Assembly: GCF_044628455.1 (NCBI RefSeq)
Contig: NZ_JBIYZW010000001.1
Span: 1,674,001-1,738,000, forward strand
Direction of reading: 5' to 3'
Source of the DNA: Solirubrum sp044628455
GTDB taxonomy: Bacteria > Bacteroidota > Bacteroidia > Cytophagales > Hymenobacteraceae
DNA length: 64,000 nucleotides
Position numbers and translations under genes: made by a program. The notes under the pieces are model-generated. The model did no database searches and was not told the origin of the DNA. It worked only from the letters and a program-made list of their open reading frames with translations. Below, one piece after another: positions 49,986 to 58,138 of this stretch (position 1 is the stretch's first letter; every line of letters begins with the position of its first letter).

Positions 49986-52427
49986 TCAGAGGTTGCGCCG
50001 GTGGGCGGCCAGCCGCACCAGCAGCGTGGCAAACAAAATGACGCTCAGCGAGCTGACGGGCATCAGAATGGCCGAGACGATGGGCGAAAACTTGCCCTGC
50101 ACGGCCAGTCCCAGCCCGATGCCGTTGTACACGAACGACACCACGAAGGTGGCCAGCACCACCTGCAGGCTGTCCTGGCAGAAGCGCAGGAAGGTGCTGA
50201 GCTGGCCGAAGCTGCGGGCGTCGAGAATGGCGTCGCAGGCGGGCGAGAAGTTGCTGAGCGTGTCGGTGAGGGCAATGCCGGCGTCGGCCTGCTGCAGGGC
50301 GCCGGCGTCGTTGAGGCCGTCGCCCACCATAACCACCGTTTCGCCCCGGGCCTTGCAGGCAGCCACGTAGTCGAGCTTGTCCTGGGGCGACTGGCGGAAG
50401 CGCAGCTCGGCCCGCGGGCCGAACAGCTCGCGCAGGCGGGCCTGCTCGGCGTCGTTGTCGCCCGAGAGCACCGCCAGCTGGTAGCGCTGACCGAGGTCGG
50501 TGAGCACCTGCCGCAGCTCGGGGCGGTACACGTTGCGCAGCACGTAGCAGCCCGCCGGCTCGTGGCCCAGGCGCACGTACACCCGCGACTGCAGCTGGGC
50601 GGTGGTGTCGGAGGCGCCGCCGGGCGCCGCCGGGGCCGTTACCTGCCCCACGAATGCCGCCGAACCTACTTTTACTTCCAGCCCGCCGACCACGCCGCAC
50701 AGGCCCTGGCCGGGCACTTCGCGGAAGTCGAGCACCGTGCCGGCCGGGGCGGGTAGTTCCTGGGCCAGGCGCTGGCTCAGCGGGTGGGTGCTCTGGGCCA
50801 CCACGGCGGCCAGGGCCCGCTGCTGCGCGGCCGTGAGCGGGGCGCCGTGGTAGTGTACTTCCGAGCGCTTCACGTCGGTGAGCGTGCCGGTTTTGTCGAA
50901 CACGATGGTGGTGGCGCGGCCCAGCACCTCGGCCACGGCGGGGTTTTTCAGGTAGAACTTCCAGCGGCCAAACACGGTGAGGGCGCTGCCCAGGGCGAAG
51001 GGCGTGGCCAGCGACAGGGCGCAGGGGCAGGCAATGACCAGCACCGAGGTGAAGGCCCGCCACATCATCTGCTCATCGCGCGGGTACCAGTAGAGCACCG
51101 CGCCGGCGGCAATGAGCAGGGTGGCGGCCACGAAGTAGCGGCCCACCCGGTTGGCGTAGGTTTCGAGGCTGGCCGACCCGGTTTTGCCGAAGGCGGGGTT
51201 GTTCCAGAGCTGGGTGAGGTAGCCCTGCGACACCTCGCGCACCACTTCCAGCTCCACGGCCTCACCGCACTGCCGGCCCCCGGCGTACACCAGCTCGCCG
51301 GCCACCTTGGCCACCGGCACCGACTCGCCCGACACGAAGGAGTAGTCGATCTGGCCGGCGCCGCGCAGCAGCATGGCGTCGGCGGGCACCACTTCCTGGT
51401 TGCGCACCCGGATGCGGTGGCCCACCCGCAGCTCCTTCACCGACACCGATTGCTCGCCCTCTTTGGTGAGCAGCGTCACGGCCACGGGGAAGTAGGACGT
51501 GAAGTCGCGGTCGAAGCGCAGCGCGTCGTAGGTGCGCTGCTGCACCCACTTGCCGATGAGCATGAAAAACACCAGCCCGGTAAACGAGTCGAGGTAGCCG
51601 GGGCCGCGCTGGCTCAGCACCTCGAAGCCGCTCACCGCAAACAGGGCCGTGAGGCCCAGGCTGATGGGAAAGTCGAGGTTGATGTAGCGCTGGCGCAGCC
51701 CGGCCCAGGCCGAGCGGTAGAAGTCCTGGGCGCTGAAGAGCAGCACCGGCAAGGCCAGCAGCAAGCTGATGTAGCCGAAGAAGCGGCCGAACTCGTGGGC
51801 TAGCTCGCCGGTGAGGGCCAGGTAGTCGGGGAAGGCCAGCAGCATCACGTTGCCGAAGCAGAAGCCGGCCAGCCCCAGCTGGTAGTAGAGGCGGCGGCTC
51901 ACCGGGCGCGGGGCGGCGCCCAGCTCGGCCAGGGTAATCTGCGGCTCGTAGCCCAGGGCCGCGAGCAGCTTCACCAGGGCCTTGAGCGAGGTTTGCCCGG
52001 GCAGGTAGCTGATGCTGATTTCCTTGCGCAGGAAGTTCACCCGCGACTCCGCCACGCCCGCGTCGAGCTTGTAGAGGTTTTCGAGCAAATAGATGCAGGA
52101 GGCGCAGTGCATCTGGGGCAGGGCCAGCGTCACGCGGGCCAGCGCGTCGGAGCGGAAGCTCAGCAGCTGGGCCTGCACCGCGGCCGAGTCGAGGTAGTCG
52201 AAGCGGCCGGGCAGCTCCACCTCCTTCACCTTCTGGCCGGGGTGGGCGTCGAGGCGGTAGTAGGTGCAGAGCTGGTTGGCGTCGAGCAGCTCGTACACGG
52301 CCTTGCAGCCCTGGCAGCAGAACGCCAGCTCGGGCCGGGCGGCCAGGCGCACCGGCTGCGCGGGGCAGTCGTCGCCGCAGTGGGCGCAGGCGGTGTGGGT
52401 GGCGGGCAGTTCGGCGGTGGCTTTCAC
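49986..52427 (-). CDS. ccoI: CcoI copper-translocating P-type ATPase
   Basis: 813 aa. N-terminal Cys-rich zinc-ribbon-like segment (ACAHCGDDC, FCCQGCKAVYELL), a metal-binding domain with MHCASC, eight membrane helices with VIACPCALSLATP in the metal channel, phosphorylation site FDKTGTLTD and hinge VGDGLNDAGALQQAD. Exports Cu(I) for the cbb3 haem-copper centre. First gene of ccoIS, with its own operator-controlled promoter shared back to back with the membrane protein-globin pair. Confidence 0.95.
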   Translation of the reverse strand: MKATAELPATHTACAHCGDDCPAQPVRLAARPELAFCCQGCKAVYELLDANQLCTYYRLDAHPGQKVKEVELPGRFDYLDSAAVQAQLLSFRSDALARVTLALPQMHCASCIYLLENLYKLDAGVAESRVNFLRKEISISYLPGQTSLKALVKLLAALGYEPQITLAELGAAPRPVSRRLYYQLGLAGFCFGNVMLLAFPDYLALTGELAHEFGRFFGYISLLLALPVLLFSAQDFYRSAWAGLRQRYINLDFPISLGLTALFAVSGFEVLSQRGPGYLDSFTGLVFFMLIGKWVQQRTYDALRFDRDFTSYFPVAVTLLTKEGEQSVSVKELRVGHRIRVRNQEVVPADAMLLRGAGQIDYSFVSGESVPVAKVAGELVYAGGRQCGEAVELEVVREVSQGYLTQLWNNPAFGKTGSASLETYANRVGRYFVAATLLIAAGAVLYWYPRDEQMMWRAFTSVLVIACPCALSLATPFALGSALTVFGRWKFYLKNPAVAEVLGRATTIVFDKTGTLTDVKRSEVHYHGAPLTAAQQRALAAVVAQSTHPLSQRLAQELPAPAGTVLDFREVPGQGLCGVVGGLEVKVGSAAFVGQVTAPAAPGGASDTTAQLQSRVYVRLGHEPAGCYVLRNVYRPELRQVLTDLGQRYQLAVLSGDNDAEQARLRELFGPRAELRFRQSPQDKLDYVAACKARGETVVMVGDGLNDAGALQQADAGIALTDTLSNFSPACDAILDARSFGQLSTFLRFCQDSLQVVLATFVVSFVYNGIGLGLAVQGKFSPIVSAILMPVSSLSVILFATLLVRLAAHRRNL

Positions 52428-52453
52428 GCGGCGGGCTCAGTTGATGGGTACCG

Positions 52454-52496
52454 CAAAATTCCGCCCGCGGCGCCCGCCAAAAGCTGACCAACGTCA
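52454..52496 (-). promoter_or_regulatory. ccoI promoter with operator
   Basis: Minus strand: TGACGTTGGTCA (52496-52485, extended palindrome GCTGAC-N4-GTCAGC), 23 nt beginning GCTTTTGG, then -7 element GAATTTTG (52461-52454), 26 bp before the ATG. Layout is the same as at ccoNO, including the TTTT at positions 3-6 of the spacer. Confidence 0.8.
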
Positions 52497-52506
52497 GCTC
52501 CCGGCC

Positions 52507-52549
52507 TGATCCTCGTCAGGCCCCGCGGGCGAACCAAGCCGCACCTTTG
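52507..52549 (+). promoter_or_regulatory. Promoter with operator for the membrane protein-globin pair
   Basis: TGATCCTCGTCA (52507-52518, inside CCTGA-N6-TCAGG), 23 nt, then CACCTTTG (52542-52549) as the -7 element, 58 bp before the first start codon. It stands 22 bp (start to start) from the ccoI operator, so one regulator could serve both directions. Confidence 0.75.
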
Positions 52550-52607
52550 CGGTGTTGGGCGGCTGATCCGCCCCGCTCCTGGTTTTCCCTTTCAGCTTTC
52601 CCGCGCC

Positions 52608-53102
52608 ATGCGCCCTGCTCATTCCACCCTGTCGTTGCTGCTCGTGCTCAGTTTGTTTCTGTGGGCGGGCATGGTGGCGGGCATCTCCTTTCTGGAGGCC
52701 CCGCTCAAGTTCACCGCCCCACACATCACCACTGAGCTGGGCGTGGGCATCGGGCGCATCGTGTTCCAGGCCCTCAATAAGGTAGAGCTGATGCTGAGCG
52801 TGGTGGCCCTGCTCGCGGCCGGGTTGCTGGGCGTACCTTCGCGGGTGTGGCTGACGCTGCTCACGGCCGTGCTCATTCTCTCGGCCCAGACGCTGTGGCT
52901 GCTGCCCGCCCTCGACGCCCGCGCCGCGGCTCTGCTGGCCGGCTCGCCCAACCCGCCCGACTCGCAGCACCTCACGTACGTGGTGCTGGAGCTGAGCAAG
53001 TTCGCGGCCCTGCTCACCACCGGCGTTCTGGCGTTCAGCTGGGCCCTGCGCATGGCCCGGCGCCGGGCCGCCCACGCCGCCACCGCCAGCTTCGCCGCCT
53101 AA
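52608..53102 (+). CDS. Four-helix membrane protein upstream of globin
   Basis: 164 aa, four hydrophobic helices (LSLLLVLSLFLWAGMVAGIS, LMLSVVALLAAGLLGV, LTLLTAVLILSAQTLWLLPA, FAALLTTGVLAFSWALRMA). FLEAPLKFTAPHITTELGVG and IVFQALNKVE between helices 1 and 2 recall the DUF4149/TMEM205-like group, though I am not certain. It is 28 bp before the haemoglobin gene and under the operator-type promoter, which suggests a membrane partner in oxygen or NO handling. Confidence 0.7.
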   Translation: MRPAHSTLSLLLVLSLFLWAGMVAGISFLEAPLKFTAPHITTELGVGIGRIVFQALNKVELMLSVVALLAAGLLGVPSRVWLTLLTAVLILSAQTLWLLPALDARAAALLAGSPNPPDSQHLTYVVLELSKFAALLTTGVLAFSWALRMARRRAAHAATASFAA

Positions 53103-53130
53103 CCTTCCCCGCCTTTTGCTACCCGCGCCT

Positions 53131-53529
53131 ATGCCTGCCTCCCCCACCCCGCGGCCCGACATTGCCACCGAAGCCGACATCCGCACCCTGGTTGACCGAT
53201 TCTACGACAAAGTCAACCAGGATGCCCTGCTCGGGCCGGTGTTCAACGCCATTGCCCGGGTGCATTGGCCCGCCCACCTGCCCATCATGTACGACTTCTG
53301 GAGCTCGGTGCTGCTGGGCACGGCACGCTACAAGGGTCGTCCCTTCCCCAAGCACCTGCCCCTGCCCATCGACGCCACCCACTTCCGGCGCTGGCTGGAG
53401 CTGTTTTACCAGAACCTCGACGAGCACTTCCAGGGGCCCAAGGCCGAGGAAGCCCGGCAGAAGGCCCACAACATCGCCACCATGTTTGAGTACCGCATGC
53501 GCCAGAATTCCAGCCTGTCGGTGCTGTAG
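53131..53529 (+). CDS. Group III truncated haemoglobin
   Basis: 132 aa from ATG 53131 (a TTG five codons earlier is possible). IRTLVDRFYDKVNQDALLGP, WPAHLPIMYDFWSSVLLGTA with the Trp typical of group III, and proximal His in QKAHNIATMFEYRM. Binds haem and O2/NO; in Campylobacter the group III globin is linked to NO and oxygen stress. Co-transcribed with the membrane protein, in the low-oxygen block. A strong terminator follows. Confidence 0.92.
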   Translation: MPASPTPRPDIATEADIRTLVDRFYDKVNQDALLGPVFNAIARVHWPAHLPIMYDFWSSVLLGTARYKGRPFPKHLPLPIDATHFRRWLELFYQNLDEHFQGPKAEEARQKAHNIATMFEYRMRQNSSLSVL

Positions 53530-53552
53530 CCCGGCCCCTTGGCAGCCAGCCC

Positions 53553-53585
53553 CAACGGCCCGCCCGGTTTTGGAGCGGGCCGTTG
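53553..53585. terminator. Bidirectional terminator between globin and USP genes
   Basis: Perfect 11-bp stem CAACGGCCCGC (53553-53563) and GCGGGCCGTTG (53575-53585), 11-nt loop, followed on the plus strand by CTTTTATT. It ends 3 bp before the stop of the convergent stress-protein gene. Confidence 0.85.
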
Positions 53586-53588
53586 CTT

Positions 53589-54404
53589 TTATTCCTGGGC
53601 CGGCAGCAGCAGCACCGGCAGCGGGCTGCCCAGCAGTACCCGGGCCGTCACGCTGCGGTGAAACAGCTGCCCCCAGAAGCTGCGGCGCCGCGCCACCAGC
53701 ACCAGCAGCTCGTACTCGCCGCCGCGGGCCGCCTGCAGAATGCCCTCGGCCACGTCGGCGGCCACCGCAGCGCGGCCCCGCATCGGCGGCAGATCGATGG
53801 TGAGGCCGGTGCGGGCCACCGATTCGAGGGCTCGGTCCAGGGCTGCTTCCGGCTCCGTGCGGCCCACGCCGAGCACCGTCAGCTCGGCGCGCAGGCTGTT
53901 GAGCAGGTGCCGGGCCGTGCCGGCGTGCTCGCCCAGGGTAAACGCGTCGCCGTCGGCGGCCAGCAGCACCCGGCGCGGCGGGTGCGCGGCCACTACCTCG
54001 TGGGGCACCACCAGCATGGGGTAGGCCGCCGTGCGCAGCAGCTCCAGCGAAGTGGCTACCACCGGCTCGGCCGCGTCGGGCCGCGGGTGGCTGCGCCCCA
54101 GCACCACCAGGGCCGGGTGGTGACGGCGCACGCTGTCGGCCACGGCAGCCGCCACGCTGCCGCGCCCCACTTCCACCGCGGCCGGCACGGCCAAATCGTC
54201 GGCCAGGCAGCCCAGGGCCAGGCGCACGGCCTCCTCGTTCAGGTTCGACAGCTCGCCTTCGCCGGCGCCGTCGTCGGGCAGCTCGGGGCGCACGTGCAGC
54301 AGCACGAGGCGGGCGCGCAGCGGCGCGGCCAGCCCGGCGGCGTAGCGCAGGGCGCGGTTGGCGGTGTGAAAAAAGTCGGTAAGAATGAGCAGGGAGGCAG
54401 TCAT
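53589..54404 (-). CDS. Universal stress protein, tandem domains
   Basis: 271 aa from ATG 54404. Two Usp-like halves: SLLILTDFFHTANRALRYAA with YPMLVVPHEV, and RRVLLAADGDAFTLGEHAGT with SPLPVLLLPAQE. FHRSVTARVLLGSPLPVLLL is shared with the two USPs at 57244 and 58139, so the three are paralogues. The ATP-binding G-x-x-G...G-S/T motif is not clear. Divergent from ldhA; the operator between them points towards ldhA by its spacing. Confidence 0.88.
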   Translation of the reverse strand: MTASLLILTDFFHTANRALRYAAGLAAPLRARLVLLHVRPELPDDGAGEGELSNLNEEAVRLALGCLADDLAVPAAVEVGRGSVAAAVADSVRRHHPALVVLGRSHPRPDAAEPVVATSLELLRTAAYPMLVVPHEVVAAHPPRRVLLAADGDAFTLGEHAGTARHLLNSLRAELTVLGVGRTEPEAALDRALESVARTGLTIDLPPMRGRAAVAADVAEGILQAARGGEYELLVLVARRRSFWGQLFHRSVTARVLLGSPLPVLLLPAQE

Positions 54405-54464
54405 GGGCAGCAACGCTTGCGGCAACGGCGGCCGGAGTGAGCTGCGCAAGGTTGGTTTTTCCGC

Positions 54465-54507
54465 TGACATACGTCATGTTTTGGCGGCCGGGGGGCCGCT
54501 ATACTTG
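54465..54507 (+). promoter_or_regulatory. ldhA promoter with operator
   Basis: TGACATACGTCA (54465-54476), 23 nt beginning TGTTTTGG, then TATACTTG (54500-54507) as the -7 element, 78 bp before the ATG. In the other direction no -7 element occurs at that distance, so the site is assigned to ldhA. Confidence 0.8.
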
Positions 54508-54585
54508 CGGCGTGGCGGAGCCGATGCGCCCGGTCCTGGCCCGACTTGGCATACCTTCAGCCGGCACCTCCCTCAACGCCTTTCC

Positions 54586-55608
54586 ATGCACGTCACCGTC
54601 TACAGCACCTTTGCCTTCGAGCCTGATTTTCTGAGCGCCGCCGCCGCGGGCCGCCACCGCCTGCACTTCGTGGAGGAGGCCCTGACCCTGGCTACCGCCG
54701 AGCGGGCCGCCGGCAGCGAGGCCGTGGCCGTGTTCACCAACGACGACGCCTCGGCGCCGGTGCTGGCGCGCCTCGCCGAGCTGGGCGTGCGCGGCGTGGC
54801 CGTGCGCGCCGCCGGCCACGACCAGGTGGACCTGGCCGCCGCCCAGCGCCTGGGCCTGCGCGTGGCCAACGTGCCCGAATATTCGCCCTACGCCATTGCC
54901 GAGCACGCCGTGGCGCTGATGCTGGCCCTGAACCGCCAGCTGCGCCGCGCCGACGAGCAGCTGCGCCGCTTCAACTTCCGCCTTGACCAGCAGCTGGTGG
55001 GCTTCGACCTGCACGGCAAAACAGTGGGCATCATCGGCTGCGGGCGCATTGGCGGGGTGCTGGCCGGCATCCTGCACGGCTTCGGCTGCCAGCTGCTGGG
55101 CTACGACGTGCAGCCCGACGCCGCGCTGATCCACCGCTACGGGCTGCGCTACGTGCCGCTGGCCGAGCTGTGCGCCCATGCCGACATCATTTCCCTGCAC
55201 GCCCCGCTCACGCCCGCCACCCGCCACCTGCTGGGTGCCGAGCAGCTGGCCGCCTGCAAGCCCGGCGCCATGCTCATCAACACCGGCCGCGGCGGCACCC
55301 TCGACACCCGCGCCGCGCTGGCCGCTTTGCGCGCCGGTCGGCTGGGCTACCTGGGCCTCGACGTGTACGAGCACGAAAAGGGCCTGTTTTTCTACGACCA
55401 TTCCCAGCAGCCCGCCGCCGACCCCGTGCTGGCCGAGCTGCTGACCTTGCCCAACGTGCTGGTAACCGGCCACCAGGCTTTTCTCACCCACGAGGCCCTG
55501 AGCAACATCGCCGCCACCACCGTCGAAAACCTCGACGCCTGGGCCCAGCAGCAGCCCGCTCCCAGCGAGCTGTACCCGGCCGAAGCCGCGCCCCTTGCGC
55601 AACCCTAG
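54586..55608 (+). CDS. ldhA: D-lactate dehydrogenase
   Basis: 340 aa from ATG 54586 (frame open to 54385). NAD fold VGIIGCGRIGGVLAGIL, catalytic Arg in MLINTGRGGTLD, Glu in LDVYEHEKGLFFYD and His in VTGHQAFLTHEAL. The YEHEKGLFF form is typical of the LdhA branch of 2-hydroxyacid dehydrogenases. Reduces pyruvate to D-lactate, regenerating NAD under oxygen shortage, which fits its operator-controlled promoter. 30 bp before the L,D-transpeptidase gene. Confidence 0.92.
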   Translation: MHVTVYSTFAFEPDFLSAAAAGRHRLHFVEEALTLATAERAAGSEAVAVFTNDDASAPVLARLAELGVRGVAVRAAGHDQVDLAAAQRLGLRVANVPEYSPYAIAEHAVALMLALNRQLRRADEQLRRFNFRLDQQLVGFDLHGKTVGIIGCGRIGGVLAGILHGFGCQLLGYDVQPDAALIHRYGLRYVPLAELCAHADIISLHAPLTPATRHLLGAEQLAACKPGAMLINTGRGGTLDTRAALAALRAGRLGYLGLDVYEHEKGLFFYDHSQQPAADPVLAELLTLPNVLVTGHQAFLTHEALSNIAATTVENLDAWAQQQPAPSELYPAEAAPLAQP

Positions 55609-55638
55609 CCACCTCTCCTGCCCCTTGTTTCTCCCCCT

Positions 55639-57114
55639 GTGCGCCTGCTGCTGATTGCTTTGAGCCTGGGCTTGCTGCTGGCGGCCCAGTTCTGCGCCGG
55701 CCGCCGCGAAGCTCCCGCCGCCGAATACGCATCGGTTGCGCCGACCACCACCCGGCAAGCTGCCGAGCCGGTAGCCCTGCGGCTGCGCGCCCTGCTCGAC
55801 ACCACCGGGGCCGGGGCGGCCGCCACCACCGAAAAATGGGGCCTGCAGGCCGGAGCGGCGGTGTATGCCCTGTACGGCAGCCCGGCGCAACCGCTCTGGA
55901 CCCAGCCCGCCGACAGCCTGAGCCGCGCCGCCCACGATGCCCTGATCCTGCTGGCCCGGGCGCCCGAGCACGGCCTGCCCCGCGCTGCCTACCACTGGCT
56001 TCGCCTCCAGGCCCTGCGCGACTCCCTGGCCCGCCCGGCCCTGCCGGCCGAGCGGCGCGCCGCCACCCAGGCCCGGCTGGAGCTGTACCTGAGCGACGGG
56101 CTGCTGCGCTTCCTGCTCGATTTGCACCGCGGGCGGCTGCGGACTTACACTGCCTCGGCCCGGGAGCGGGCTGCCGGGCAGCCGTTTCGGCCCGAACAAG
56201 TGCTGCGGGAGGCACTGACGGCCGGCCGCCTGGACCAGCTGCCCGCAGGGTGCCAGCCGGCCAACCGCGAGTACCGGCAGCTGCAACAGGCCCTGGCCCG
56301 CTGGCTGCGGGCCACCCCGGCCGACTCGGCGGCGGCCCGCCGGCCCCGCTACGAGCTGGCGGCCCTGAACCTGGAGCGCTGGCGCTGGGATGCGCTGGCC
56401 GACGAGGAATACGTGCTCATCAACCTGCCCGCCTTCGAGCTGCAGGTAATAGCCGCCGACAGCCTGATGCGCCGCCACCGGGTGATTGTGGGCGAAGCCG
56501 AAACGCCCACGCCCACACTCAGCAGCCGCATCACCCACTTCACCCTCGCCCCCGACTGGTACGTACCGCGCTCCATTGCCAGCCGCGAGCTGCTCACCTG
56601 GCTCAAGCGCGACCCGGGCTACCTGGCCCGCAACAACTACAGCCTCTACGACACCCGGGGCCGCCCGCTGAACCCGCACCAGATCAACTGGCAGCCGGTT
56701 ACGCCGGAGAATTTCGCCTACTCCTTCCGTCAGTCGGCGGGCTGCGACAACGCCCTGGGCAACATCGTGTTTCGCTTCGCCAACCCCTACGCGGTGTACC
56801 TGCACGACACGCCCCTGCGGCAGTTCTTTGAGCAGCCCGAGCGCGCCTTCAGCCACGGCTGCATCCGGCTCGAGCAGCCGATGGAGCTGGCTGCCTACCT
56901 GCTGCGCCGCGAAGGCCGGCCCGTGGAGCTACCCAGCGAAGCCGAGTGCGCCCGGCAGCCCCGTCCCCGCGACGTGCGCCTGCGGCGGCCCCTGCCCCTG
57001 CACATTCGCTACGCCACCTGCGCGGCCCAGAGCGGCGAGCTGGTCTTCTACCCCGACGTGTACCGGCGCGACCCGGGCCTGCGGCGCGCCCTGTTTGCGC
57101 CCGGCCAGCTCTAG
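55639..57114 (+). CDS. YcbB-type L,D-transpeptidase
   Basis: 491 aa, GTG start at 55639. N-terminal hydrophobic anchor LLLIALSLGLLLAAQFCAG with a possible lipid-anchored Cys. A peptidoglycan-binding-like region follows, then the YkuD catalytic domain from about residue 255 (YVLINLPAFELQVIA) to the active site FSHGCIRLEQP with Cys about 408. Makes 3-3 peptidoglycan cross-links in the periplasm. Probably co-transcribed with ldhA, an unusual pairing. Confidence 0.9.
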   Translation: MRLLLIALSLGLLLAAQFCAGRREAPAAEYASVAPTTTRQAAEPVALRLRALLDTTGAGAAATTEKWGLQAGAAVYALYGSPAQPLWTQPADSLSRAAHDALILLARAPEHGLPRAAYHWLRLQALRDSLARPALPAERRAATQARLELYLSDGLLRFLLDLHRGRLRTYTASARERAAGQPFRPEQVLREALTAGRLDQLPAGCQPANREYRQLQQALARWLRATPADSAAARRPRYELAALNLERWRWDALADEEYVLINLPAFELQVIAADSLMRRHRVIVGEAETPTPTLSSRITHFTLAPDWYVPRSIASRELLTWLKRDPGYLARNNYSLYDTRGRPLNPHQINWQPVTPENFAYSFRQSAGCDNALGNIVFRFANPYAVYLHDTPLRQFFEQPERAFSHGCIRLEQPMELAAYLLRREGRPVELPSEAECARQPRPRDVRLRRPLPLHIRYATCAAQSGELVFYPDVYRRDPGLRRALFAPGQL

Positions 57115-57141
57115 CCGCCGGGCATTAATCACCGTTTTTGC

Positions 57142-57185
57142 TGAAATTAATCATGGCCCCGCCGCCGGGTGGAGCGCCACCTTTA
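57142..57185 (+). promoter_or_regulatory. Weak operator-promoter for the USP pair
   Basis: TGAAATTAATCA at 57142-57153 keeps only the outer TGA-N6-TCA, and CACCTTTA (57178-57185) follows at 24 nt instead of 23, 58 bp before the first USP start. A plausible weaker member of the same operator family. Confidence 0.4.
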
Positions 57186-57243
57186 CGCCGTAGCCGGGCC
57201 GCCCCGTCTCGGCTGGTTTACTCATCCTTTACCCCTGGCTGCC

Positions 57244-58104
57244 ATGTCCCTCGACCTGCCCCTGCCCGAACCCTCAGCCGTGCCCGCCGACGCCCGGGCG
57301 CCGCTCAGCTTTATCGTGCTCAGCAACTTCTTTCCGGCCGCCCGTCGGGCCGTGCGCTACGCCGCCGAGCTGGCCGCCCCGCTGGGGGCCCAGCTGGTGC
57401 TACTGCACGTGCGCGAGGCCACCGTGCTCGAGGGCGAGCTGCTGCCCGACTCGCCCGAGCGCGAGGGCGACCTGCTGATGGCCGTGCAAACCCTGGCCGA
57501 TGAGGTGTACGTGCCCACCAGCGTCGAGCTGGTCGGCGACCTGCAGCTGCCCACGGCCCGGGCCCTGGCCCGGCAGTACGCGCCCGCCCTGTTTGTGCTG
57601 GGCCGCGCCGCCGACGAGGACGACGAGCACGAGGTGGGCCCGGCGGTGCTGGAAGTGCTGCGCAGCGGGCAGTTTCCGCTGCTGCTGGTGCCCGAAACCT
57701 ACCCCGCCGCGGCGCCCATCGACCGGGTACTGCTGGCCGCCGACGGCGACGCGTTTAACCTGGACCAGCCGGCCGCGGCGCTGCGCCTGCTCGGCGAGCT
57801 GCGCCCCAGCCTCACCGTGGCCACGGTGTCGCTGATCGACGACGACCTGAACTGCGCCGCCGCCCTGCGCCACGCCAAAGCCAACGGCCTGACCGAAGTC
57901 GCCCGCCACACCACCCTGCAGGCCGTGCGCCACGCCTACCCCTGGGAAGGGCTGTTGCAAACCATCGACGCCACCCGGGCCGACCTGCTGGTGCTCGTTG
58001 CCCGCCGCCACAGCTTCCTCGACGCCATGTTCCACCGCAGCGTGACCAACCGTCTGCTGCGCACCAGCCCCGTGCCCGTGCTGGTGCTGCCCGCCCTCGA
58101 CTGA
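57244..58104 (+). CDS. Universal stress protein, tandem domains
   Basis: 286 aa from ATG 57244. SFIVLSNFFPAARRAVRYAA opens the first Usp fold and FPLLLVPETYPAAAPIDRVL joins it to the second, which ends SPVPVLVLPALD. An acidic insert (RAADEDDEHEVGP) lies in domain one. Paralogue of the USPs at 53589 and 58139. 34 bp before the next USP gene, so the two form an operon. Confidence 0.88.
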   Translation: MSLDLPLPEPSAVPADARAPLSFIVLSNFFPAARRAVRYAAELAAPLGAQLVLLHVREATVLEGELLPDSPEREGDLLMAVQTLADEVYVPTSVELVGDLQLPTARALARQYAPALFVLGRAADEDDEHEVGPAVLEVLRSGQFPLLLVPETYPAAAPIDRVLLAADGDAFNLDQPAAALRLLGELRPSLTVATVSLIDDDLNCAAALRHAKANGLTEVARHTTLQAVRHAYPWEGLLQTIDATRADLLVLVARRHSFLDAMFHRSVTNRLLRTSPVPVLVLPALD

Positions 58105-58138
58105 GTTCTGCCCCGCCCCCGCCAACAGCCCCGACGCC

